A stretch of DNA of 64,000 bases from Pseudomonadota bacterium (GTDB lineage Bacteria > Pseudomonadota > Gammaproteobacteria > Xanthomonadales > Rhodanobacteraceae). The notes under the pieces were generated by a model. That model was given only the letters and a program-made list of their open reading frames with translations. It was not told the origin of the DNA and searched no databases. Positions 54,369 to 62,210 of this stretch are shown here, in pieces (the stretch's first letter is position 1; the number at the start of each line of letters is the position of its first letter). The translations under genes were made by a program, and so were the position numbers. The stretch spans positions 1-64,000 of the forward strand of contig JAEWGO010000010.1 in assembly GCA_023388255.1 (NCBI GenBank). Direction: 5' to 3'.

Positions 54369-56399
54369 TTACCAGATCTTCACCTGCACATCGGCCGGTC
54401 GCACCATCGCATCGCCGGCCTTGCAGTCGAATGCCTTGGCGAACGCCGGCATGTTCGATGGCGCGCCGATCGCGCGGAATTTCGCCGGTGCGTGCGGATC
54501 GGTGTTGAGCAGCACGAGTTGCGCCTTGTCGCGGATGTTGCCGCGCCACACGCGCGCCCAGCTCAGGAAGAAGCGTTGGTCGCGGGTGAGGCCGTCGATC
54601 TTCGGATCAGGCTTGTTGCCGTCGGCGGCCTGCAGGGCGTCGTAAGCGAAGTTCAGGCCGCCGAGGTCGCCGATGTTCTCGCCCAGCGTGAGCTTGCCAT
54701 TGACGTGCTGGTCGGGATGATCGGCGAGCGGCGCGTAGCCGTCGAACTGCGCGACGAGCTTGGCAGTGCGCTCGTCGAACTTCTCGCGGTCATCCTTCGT
54801 CCACCAGTTGGCGTTGTTGCCGGCGCCGTCGAACTGGCTGCCGCTGTCGTCGAAACCGTGGCCGGCCTCGTGGCCGATCACCGCGCCGATGCCGCCGTAG
54901 TTGATCGCGTCGTCGCCATCGGCATAGAAGAACGGCGGTTGCAGGATCGCAGCCGGGAAATTGATCGTGTTCGTGCCGGAGCTGTAGTACGCATTGACCG
55001 TCTGCGGCGTCATGCCCCATTCGTAGCGGTCGGTCGGCTTGCCGATCTTGTCGAGGTGGTAGCGCGCGTTGAACGCCTCGGCCGCGCGCACGTTGGCGAA
55101 GAAGTCGTTCGGCACGACCTTCAGTCCGTCCCAGTTGCGCCACGTGTCCGGGTAGCCGATCTTGGGCAGGAAGGTCGACCACTTTTCCAGCGCCTTCCGC
55201 TTGGTCGCGTCGCTCATCCAGTCGAGGTGCTCGATGCGGTTCTTGAGCGCGTTGCGCACGTTGTCGACGAGCGCCTGCGCGCGCGCCTTGGCCGCCGGCG
55301 GGAAGTAGTTCTTCACGTAAAGCTGGCCGAGCGCTTCGCCCATGCCACCATTGACCGCATCGAGCACGCGTTTCCAGCGCACGCGCTGTTCGGGCTGGCC
55401 GTTGAGGGTCTTCTCGTAGAAGGCGAACTGTTCGTCCTGGAACGGCTTGGACAGGAACGGCGCGGCCTCGTCGATGGTGTGGAACGCAAGATAGTCGCGC
55501 CACCCGGCAACCGGCACGTCGGCGAGCATCGCATCGAACTCGGCGAAGAACTTCGGCTGCGACAGCGAGAAGCCATTGCCGGGAGCGGTATCGATGGCCT
55601 TGAAGAACGCGGCCCAGTCGAAATGCGGCGTGACCTTGTTCGCGTCGGCGACGTCGACGAAGTGGTAGCGGTTCTTCGGGTCGCGCAGTTCCACACGCGA
55701 CAGCGACGCCTTGGCCAGGCGTGTTTCGAAAGCGAGGATGCCGTCGGCCTTCTTCTTCGCTTCGGCGGGCTGGGTGCCGACGAGTTCGAACAGCTTCGCG
55801 ATGTGCGCGACATAGGCATCGCGGATCGCCTTGTGCTCGTCCTTCGTGTAGTAGTCCGGCGTGGGCAAGCCGAGGCCGCCCTGGTTGGCGAACGCGATCT
55901 GGCGGCTGGCGTCCTTGAAGTCGGGGCCGGCGCCGAAACGGAATGCGAAATCATTGCCGGACGCGAACGACTTGCGGAGCCACGCGGCAATGTCGGCGCT
56001 GTTCTTCAGCTTCGCGATCGCGGCGAGATCGCCCTTGATTGGCGCATACCCAGCCTTCTGGATGGCCGCTTCGTTCATGCCGGAGCGATACAGCCAACCG
56101 ATCTTCTGCTCGATCGAACCGCTGGCGGCCTTGTCGGCATCCTTGTCGGCCCGCTCGACGATGGTGTGCTGCGCGGCGAGGCTCTTTTCGCGCAATTCAT
56201 CAAATGCGCCCCAGCGCGTCTTGTCGGCCGGGATCGGATTCGCGGCGATCCATTTGCCGTTCGCGTAGGCGTTGAAATCGGTGCAGGCCGAGACGTTCTT
56301 GTCGAGTTCGGTGACGTCGAACACCGATGCCGCGCGGGCTTGTGCGGCGAGGGCGAACGGAATCAGGATGGCGAGCAGACGGGTGGGGTGGTGCGGCAT
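54369..56399 (-). CDS. M13 family metallopeptidase, copy 1 (neprilysin/PepO-like)
   Basis: 676-residue exported zinc endopeptidase of family M13. A signal peptide (1-22, ILIPFALAAQARAA) is followed by the helical N-terminal half and the catalytic part: NAYYSSGTNTINFPAAILQPP, zinc motif HEAGH at 510-514 in GAVIGHEAGHGFDD, and ENIGDLGG with the third ligand Glu. The end VKIW is the M13 C-terminal Trp motif, missing the Cys of the classical CxxW. ATG 56399 has GGAG at 8 nt. Most downstream of three tandem copies. Confidence 0.95.
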   Translation of the reverse strand: MPHHPTRLLAILIPFALAAQARAASVFDVTELDKNVSACTDFNAYANGKWIAANPIPADKTRWGAFDELREKSLAAQHTIVERADKDADKAASGSIEQKIGWLYRSGMNEAAIQKAGYAPIKGDLAAIAKLKNSADIAAWLRKSFASGNDFAFRFGAGPDFKDASRQIAFANQGGLGLPTPDYYTKDEHKAIRDAYVAHIAKLFELVGTQPAEAKKKADGILAFETRLAKASLSRVELRDPKNRYHFVDVADANKVTPHFDWAAFFKAIDTAPGNGFSLSQPKFFAEFDAMLADVPVAGWRDYLAFHTIDEAAPFLSKPFQDEQFAFYEKTLNGQPEQRVRWKRVLDAVNGGMGEALGQLYVKNYFPPAAKARAQALVDNVRNALKNRIEHLDWMSDATKRKALEKWSTFLPKIGYPDTWRNWDGLKVVPNDFFANVRAAEAFNARYHLDKIGKPTDRYEWGMTPQTVNAYYSSGTNTINFPAAILQPPFFYADGDDAINYGGIGAVIGHEAGHGFDDSGSQFDGAGNNANWWTKDDREKFDERTAKLVAQFDGYAPLADHPDQHVNGKLTLGENIGDLGGLNFAYDALQAADGNKPDPKIDGLTRDQRFFLSWARVWRGNIRDKAQLVLLNTDPHAPAKFRAIGAPSNMPAFAKAFDCKAGDAMVRPADVQVKIW

Positions 56400-56507
56400 C
56401 GAAAGTCTCCGGCAGCGGGAAAAGAGAGCGCCGCTACCGGTGGTGCGACGCCAGGTCCGCGCGCCGAAGCGCGCGGACCATGGTCGGAAGGAACCGGTGG
56501 GGTCAGA

Positions 56508-58538
56508 TCACCAGATCTTCACCTGGCGCGCGTCGTCGCGAACCATTGCATCACCGGCCTTGCACTCGAACGACTGCGCGAACGCCGGCATGTTCGACGG
56601 CGCGCCGATCGCGCGGTACTGCGCCGGCGAGTGCGGATCGGTGTTCAGCAGCACTTCCTGGCGCTTGGCCAGGGTGCTGCCGCGCCAGATGCGCGCGAAG
56701 TTCAGGAAGAAGCGCTGGTCCGGCGTGTAGCCGTCGATCTTCACGTTCTCGGCAGGGTTCTTCTTCAGCGCCATCTGCAGCGCATCGAACGCGACGTTGA
56801 TGCCGCCGAGGTCGGCGATGTTCTCGCCTAGTGTCAGCTGGCCGTTGACATGCTTGCCCGGCAGCGGCTCGTACTCGTTGAACTGCGCGACCAGCTTGGC
56901 GGTACGCGCGTCGAACTTCTCGCGATCCTCCTTCGTCCACCAGTTGGCGTTGTTGCCCTGCGCGTCGAACTGGCTGCCCTCGTCGTCGAAGCCGTGCGTC
57001 GCTTCGTGGCCGATGACGGCGCCGATGCCGCCGTAGTTGATCGCGTCGTCGGCCTTGGCATCGAAGAACGGCGGCTGCAGGATCGCGGCCGGGAAGTTGA
57101 TCGTGTTGTCGGTGGGGTTGTAATACGCGTTCACGGTCTGCGGCGTCATGCCCCATTCGAGACGGTCGCTCGGCTTGCCGACCTTGGCGATCTCGTAGTC
57201 GTAGTTGAACTGCGTTGCAGCGACGACGTTGCCGTAGTAGTTGTCCGGCGACACGGTCACGCCGCTCCAGTCGCGCCATTTGTCCGGGTAGCCGATCTTC
57301 GGCAGGAAGGTCGACCACTTCTCCAGCGCCTTCTGCTTGGTCGCATCGCTCATCCAGTCGAGATGTTCGATGCGCGCCTTCAGCGCGGCGTTGACGTTGT
57401 TGACCAGTTCCAGCGCACGTGCCTTGGACTCCGGCGGGAATGCCTTGGCGACATACAGCTCGCCAAGTGCCATGCCCATCGATTCGTTGACCGCGCCGAG
57501 CACGCGCTTCCAGCGCGGTTCCTGCTGCTTCTGGCCGTTCAGCGTCTTGCCATGGAACGCGAAACTTTCCTCGGCAAACGGCTTGGACAGATAGGGCGCG
57601 GCGGCATCGATTGCATGGAAGCGGAGGTAGGAACGCCATTCGGCCGCCGGGACGCCGGCGATCATCTTGTCGACTTCGGCGAAGAAGGCCGGCTGCGACA
57701 GCGAGAAACCACCTTGGATGTCGGCTTTCTGCGCGGCGAAGAACTTGGTCCACGAGAAATTCGGAGTCAGCTTGTCGGCCTCGGCCAGCGTGACGAAGTG
57801 GTACTGGTTTTCCGGCTTGCGCAGTTCGACCGGCGCCAGCGAAGCCTTCGCCAGACGTGTCTCGAACGCGAGCACCTGCGCTGCATCCTTCTTCGCGTCG
57901 GCGGACTTGCTGCCGGTCATTTCGAGCATCTTCGCGATGTGCGCGAGATAGGCGTTGCGCAGGTCGGCGTGCTCCGCCTTGTCGTAGTAGTCCGGCGTCG
58001 GCAGGCCGAGGCCGCCCTGGAACGCGTAGGCGATCTGCACCTTCGAATTCTTGAAGTCGGCGCTGGGGCCGACCGCGAACAGGCCACCTTGGCCCTGCGC
58101 GAAGCTTTCGTTGAGGTAGGCGACGATGTCGGCCGAGGTCTTCAACGCATCGATCTTCGCCAGTTCCGGCTTCAGCGGCGCGTAGCCGGCCTTCTCGATC
58201 ACGCCCTCGGCCATGCCGGAACGGTAAAACCAGCCGATCTTCTGCTCGATCGAACCGGCCTTCGCCTTGTTCGCGTCGCGCGCGGCGCCTTCGGCGATCT
58301 CGCGCTGGGTCTGCAGGCTTTTCTCGCGCAACTGGTCGAATGCGCCCCAGCGCGTGCGGTCGGCCGGGATCGGATTCGCCGCGACCCACTTCGCGTTTAC
58401 GAAGCCGTTGAAGTCGGCGCAAGGGCTGATCTTGGCGTCGAGGTCCTTGATGTCGAACGATGGCGTCGCCGCGATCGCACTGGTCGACAGCGCGGCCCAG
58501 ATCGCAAACGCGAGGGACCGGTTCATGACGTTCCGCAT
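56508..58538 (-). CDS. M13 family metallopeptidase, copy 2
   Basis: 676-residue paralogue of copy 1, same length and layout: signal peptide (1-24, LAFAIWAALSTSAIAA), NAYYNPTDNTINFPAAILQP, zinc motif HEATH at 511-515, ENIADLGG, terminal VKIW. I chose ATG 58538, preceded by AAGGA at 6 nt; the ATG at 58553 gives five more residues. Gap to copy 1 is 108 bp, and to copy 3 is 44 bp. Periplasmic or secreted peptide digestion is the likely role. Confidence 0.95.
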   Translation of the reverse strand: MRNVMNRSLAFAIWAALSTSAIAATPSFDIKDLDAKISPCADFNGFVNAKWVAANPIPADRTRWGAFDQLREKSLQTQREIAEGAARDANKAKAGSIEQKIGWFYRSGMAEGVIEKAGYAPLKPELAKIDALKTSADIVAYLNESFAQGQGGLFAVGPSADFKNSKVQIAYAFQGGLGLPTPDYYDKAEHADLRNAYLAHIAKMLEMTGSKSADAKKDAAQVLAFETRLAKASLAPVELRKPENQYHFVTLAEADKLTPNFSWTKFFAAQKADIQGGFSLSQPAFFAEVDKMIAGVPAAEWRSYLRFHAIDAAAPYLSKPFAEESFAFHGKTLNGQKQQEPRWKRVLGAVNESMGMALGELYVAKAFPPESKARALELVNNVNAALKARIEHLDWMSDATKQKALEKWSTFLPKIGYPDKWRDWSGVTVSPDNYYGNVVAATQFNYDYEIAKVGKPSDRLEWGMTPQTVNAYYNPTDNTINFPAAILQPPFFDAKADDAINYGGIGAVIGHEATHGFDDEGSQFDAQGNNANWWTKEDREKFDARTAKLVAQFNEYEPLPGKHVNGQLTLGENIADLGGINVAFDALQMALKKNPAENVKIDGYTPDQRFFLNFARIWRGSTLAKRQEVLLNTDPHSPAQYRAIGAPSNMPAFAQSFECKAGDAMVRDDARQVKIW

Positions 58539-58582
58539 TTTTTCCTTCTCCATTCCAGATGACGTGTTGTGTGGATTCGATT

Positions 58583-60607
58583 TCACCAGATGTCGACGCG
58601 ATCGGCGGCAGCGCGCGCCATCGGTGCACCAACCTTGCACGAGAACGCTTCGGCGAACGCGGGTAGATTGCTGACCGGGCCATCGACGCGGAACTTCGCC
58701 GGTGCGTGTTCGTTCGATTGCACCTGCAGACGCAGCGCCTCCGGGCGCTGCTGCGTGCGCCAGCTCTGCGCGAACGCCAAGAAGAAGCGCTGATCGGCGG
58801 TGAGGCCGTCACGCGCCTCGCCGGACTTGCCCTGAGGGGTCAGCTTGAACGCATCAAGGGCCACCTGCAAGCCGCCCAGATCGGCGATGTTCTCGCCGAG
58901 CGTCAGCTTGCCGTTGATGTGCAACGCGTCGATCGGCACGTAGGCGTCGAACTGTCGCGCGAGTTTCGCGGTGCGCGCGTTGAAGCGTGTGCGGTCCTGC
59001 TTCGTCCACCAGTCGCGCAGGTTGCCTTGCGCGTCGAACTGGCTGCCTTCGTCGTCGAAGCCATGCAACATCTCGTGACCGATCACCGCGCCGATGCCGC
59101 CGTAGTTCACCGCGTCGTCGGCGCTCGCGTCGAAGTAGGGCGGCTGCAGTTGCGCGGCCGGGAACACGATCTCGTTCTGCAGCGGGTTGTAGTACGCGTT
59201 GACCGTCTGCGGCAGCATGTCCCATTCGCTGCGGTCGACCGGCTTGCCGATCTTCGCGTAGCGGCGCTTCGCCTCGAACGCGGTGGCGGCGCGCACGTTG
59301 TCGAAATACGCGCCGCGCTTGATCGTCAGCGCGGAATAGTCGCGCCAGGTGTCCGGATAACCGATTTTCGGCACCAGCGTTTCGAGCTTGGCGTAGGCGG
59401 CCTTCTTCGTTTCTTCGCCCATCCAGTCGAGCTTGGCCAGGCGCGTGCGCAGTGCGACTTCGAGATTCTTCACCAGCGCCAACGCGCGCTGTTTCGCTTC
59501 CGGCGGAAACGTGCGCTCGACGTAGGCCTCGCCGACGGCGAAGCCGAGCGCTGCGTTGGTGGCGTCGATCGCTCGCTTCCAGCGGGGCTTCAATTCCTGC
59601 GTACCGCGCAGGGTACGGCCGTGGAAGTCGAAATCGGCGTCGACGAAATCCTTCGACAGCGACGACGCGGCGAAATCGACGAGGTGCCAGCGCAGGTAGG
59701 CCTGCCAGTGCGCGACGGGAACCGTCGCCAGTGCCTTGTCGGCGGCGGCGAAGAACGTCGGCTGTGCCAGCGAGAAGCGGGTCACGTCGCCCCGGCCGAG
59801 TTCCTGGTGGAACGCGCTCCATGCGAAGTGCGGCGTCTGCGCGTCGGCTTCCTTGATCGACACTATATGGTACGAGTTGAGCGGTTCGCGCAGGGCCACG
59901 CGATCGAGCGAGGCTTTCGCCAGCGTGGTTTCGAGATCGACGATCCAGCCGGCTTCCGCGTCGGCGTTGCCGTCACCGACCAGCGCGAGCATGCGTGCGA
60001 CGTGCTTGCGGTAGGTGTCGAGCAGCGCTTTCGACTTCGCGTCGCTGCGTGTGTAGTAGTCGCGGTCGGGCAGGCCGAGGCCGCCCTGCGTCGCGTAGCC
60101 GATCACGACAGTCGCATTCTTCATGTCCGATTCGGCGCTGAAATCGAACAGCACCGGCAGGCCCTGCGCATGCCATGCACGCACCAGCGCGGCGACGTCG
60201 GCCGAGGTCTTCAGTGCGGCGATGCGCGCGAGATCCGCCTGGATCGGCGTGAAGCCGGCCGCGTTAACCGTGGCCTCATCGAGCGCGGAAGCGTAGAAGT
60301 CGCCGATCTTCTGCGTGATGCTGCCGACCGAGCCGGGATTCTTCGCGGCGGCATCGAGGATTTCGCGCTGCAGCGCCAGATTGCGCTCGCGCAGCTCGTC
60401 GTCGAGGCTCCACTGGCTGTATTCGGCCGGAATCGGGTTGGCCTTGAGCCAGCCGCCGTTGGCGTGCTGGAAGAAGTCGCTGCAGGGCGCTGTTGCCGTA
60501 TCGAAGTTGCGCGGGTCGATGCCGTGCTCATTTCCCTGTGCGCCGGCGCCGCCGGTGATGGCGAACAGCAGCGCAGCGGTCAGCGTGCGAGTTCTGCATG
60601 CGGCCAT
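58583..60607 (-). CDS. M13 family metallopeptidase, copy 3
   Basis: 674-residue paralogue, first in transcription order. Signal peptide (1-23, LTAALLFAITGGAGA), NAYYNPLQNEIVFPAAQLQPP, zinc motif HEMLH at 511-515 and ENIADLGG are intact, and it ends VDIW. It is the most divergent copy in the regions outside the active site. ATG 60607 follows GGAG at 6 nt. All metal ligands of all three copies are intact, so none looks like a pseudogene. Confidence 0.94.
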   Translation of the reverse strand: MAACRTRTLTAALLFAITGGAGAQGNEHGIDPRNFDTATAPCSDFFQHANGGWLKANPIPAEYSQWSLDDELRERNLALQREILDAAAKNPGSVGSITQKIGDFYASALDEATVNAAGFTPIQADLARIAALKTSADVAALVRAWHAQGLPVLFDFSAESDMKNATVVIGYATQGGLGLPDRDYYTRSDAKSKALLDTYRKHVARMLALVGDGNADAEAGWIVDLETTLAKASLDRVALREPLNSYHIVSIKEADAQTPHFAWSAFHQELGRGDVTRFSLAQPTFFAAADKALATVPVAHWQAYLRWHLVDFAASSLSKDFVDADFDFHGRTLRGTQELKPRWKRAIDATNAALGFAVGEAYVERTFPPEAKQRALALVKNLEVALRTRLAKLDWMGEETKKAAYAKLETLVPKIGYPDTWRDYSALTIKRGAYFDNVRAATAFEAKRRYAKIGKPVDRSEWDMLPQTVNAYYNPLQNEIVFPAAQLQPPYFDASADDAVNYGGIGAVIGHEMLHGFDDEGSQFDAQGNLRDWWTKQDRTRFNARTAKLARQFDAYVPIDALHINGKLTLGENIADLGGLQVALDAFKLTPQGKSGEARDGLTADQRFFLAFAQSWRTQQRPEALRLQVQSNEHAPAKFRVDGPVSNLPAFAEAFSCKVGAPMARAAADRVDIW

Positions 60608-60871
60608 GCGTCGCTCCGGTCGGAAAAAGGGGGCATCAGCCTAGGTGGGGCGGCGCTTCCGGCGCAGTGCCGAAGGTCATTGCCTGTCCCGTGGGCATTG
60701 GGGCGTGGCATCTGCCGACGATGGGCTGTGGCGATTTCCGGCGCGGCGCCGGCGCTGTGCACTGCGGCATGCAGCGATGCGGGGGTTGTGTCAGATTCCG
60801 GACGGCATGCGCCTTCGCCGCGCTTGGCGACGGCTCGTTCCATCCTCGTCCCGCTACCGGAGATCGCCACC

Positions 60872-61399
60872 GTGAAGATCCTTCGCAGCCTTGTCCTCGC
60901 CGCACTCGTCGCCCTGCCAGGTCTGGCTTTCGCCGCGGCGCCGGTGCTCAGGGTCAGCAAGAGCGTCATCGTGCACGCGGCGCCGGATGTGGTATGGGAC
61001 AAGATCAAGAACTTCGACGGTCTCAACACCTGGCATCCGGCGGTGGCCAAGGACGAGCTCGTCTCCGGGACGAACAATGAACGCGGTGCGGTGCGCCTGC
61101 TCACGCTCGGCGACGGCGGCACGATCAAGGAAAAGCTGCTCGGTTTCGACGCCAAGCACCATCGCTTCCGCTACGAAATCCTCGAGGGCGTGTTGCCGGT
61201 CAGCAGCTACACCTCCATCGTCAGCATCAAGGCGGCCGGCAAGGGGCGCTCCAAGGTGACCTGGTCGGGCGCGTTCAAGCGCAAGGACACCGGACCGCAC
61301 CCGGCCGCCGATGCCGATGACGCCACCGCGACCAAGACCATGGGCGGCGTCTATCAGGCCGGGCTGGACAACCTGAAGAAGATCGTCGAAACAAAGTGA
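60872..61399 (+). CDS. Secreted SRPBCC (polyketide cyclase-like) protein
   Basis: 175-residue protein with a GTG start at 60872 (GGAG at 9 nt). A signal peptide (1-21, LVLAALVALPGLAFA) leads to a single SRPBCC domain: RVSKSVIVHAAPDVVWDKIK, FDGLNTWHPAV, RLLTLGDGGTIKEKLLGFD. It resembles the PYR/PYL-like and polyketide-cyclase-2 groups that bind small hydrophobic ligands. The ligand is unknown, and its role in the periplasm is unclear. Convergent with the DUF502 gene. Confidence 0.87.
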   Translation: MKILRSLVLAALVALPGLAFAAAPVLRVSKSVIVHAAPDVVWDKIKNFDGLNTWHPAVAKDELVSGTNNERGAVRLLTLGDGGTIKEKLLGFDAKHHRFRYEILEGVLPVSSYTSIVSIKAAGKGRSKVTWSGAFKRKDTGPHPAADADDATATKTMGGVYQAGLDNLKKIVETK

Positions 61400-61425
61400 G
61401 CGGATCGCCTCGCGACGAATCGCGT

Positions 61426-61455
61426 CGCCGGCAGCGGACTAACCGTCTGCCGGCG
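61426..61455. other. Inverted repeat between convergent SRPBCC and DUF502 genes
   Basis: CGCCGGCAG (61426-61434) and CTGCCGGCG (61447-61455), 12-nt loop, overlapping the DUF502 stop region. Could act as a bidirectional transcription stop; no T tract. Confidence 0.35.
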
Positions 61456-62104
61456 GCGTACTGCGCCCGATCGCGAACGACACCGTATCCGGTGCCGCGG
61501 CGCCGGCGGAAAGGATGAACGCCATCGCCTGGTCGACGCTCCAGTCGGTCGCGACGAGACGCCCGACCGGCACGATCTCCAGATAGCCGCCGGTCGGGTT
61601 CGGCGTGGTCGGCACGTAGACCGCGGCGAGTTCGACTCCGTCGGCATCGCGGAACACGCGCGTGACGAAGCCGATCGACTTCAGCTCGGGAGAAGGGAAC
61701 TCGATCAGTACCACGCGCTGCGTGCCGCTCGGCTTGCTCTGCAGCATGCCCATCAGCTTCTTGGCGCCGCCATAGATGCTGTGCGCGATCGGGATGCGAT
61801 CGATCACGCGTTCGAACGCGCCGAGCAGGCGCCGGCCGAACACGCGGTTAGCGGCGAATCCCATCGCGTACAGCGCGACGATCGTGACGATGAAGGCGAG
61901 CAGCGAAATCAGCCAGCCCTGGTTGATGCGGCCGAGCGTGTCGGGAAACGCGTCCGCCAGCGCATCGAACAGCGCCGACACCCACGGCAGATTGACCGAC
62001 GACAGCATCGAGAAGATCGACTTGAACACAATCCAGGTCAACCAGATCGGGATGAATGTAAGCAGGCCGGTGATCAGGTAACGCTGGACATAGAGCGGAC
62101 GCAT
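61439..62104 (-). CDS. DUF502 family inner-membrane protein
   Basis: 221-residue protein. It has two N-terminal membrane helices (YLITGLLTFIPIWLTWIVF and WLISLLAFIVTIVALYAMGF) and a soluble domain with the family blocks ERVIDRIPIAHSIYGGAKKL, VLIEFPSPELKSIGFVTR, VYVPTTPNPTGGYLEIVPV. DUF502 proteins are conserved across bacteria and plants, with no settled function. ATG 62104 was chosen. It lies 106 bp downstream of the kinase-FGE gene, same strand. Confidence 0.93.
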   Translation of the reverse strand: MRPLYVQRYLITGLLTFIPIWLTWIVFKSIFSMLSSVNLPWVSALFDALADAFPDTLGRINQGWLISLLAFIVTIVALYAMGFAANRVFGRRLLGAFERVIDRIPIAHSIYGGAKKLMGMLQSKPSGTQRVVLIEFPSPELKSIGFVTRVFRDADGVELAAVYVPTTPNPTGGYLEIVPVGRLVATDWSVDQAMAFILSAGAAAPDTVSFAIGRSTPPADG

Positions 62105-62210
62105 GCGGACTCGCCAATCGATACGGGATCGCGCCTGCGCCGATCGCGGCGCCGCGTTCGCGCGACGCCGCGTATCCTGCCCGACTGCGTCGCCGCGTGC
62201 GAGCGGAGGT

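Noticed and set aside
54492..58562. Long plus-strand frames over the M13 peptidase genes
   Set aside because: Shadows of the conserved minus-strand peptidases; Val/Arg/Glu-rich with no motif.
54369..60607. Pseudogene status of one M13 copy
   Set aside because: All three copies are full length with intact zinc ligands and signal peptides.
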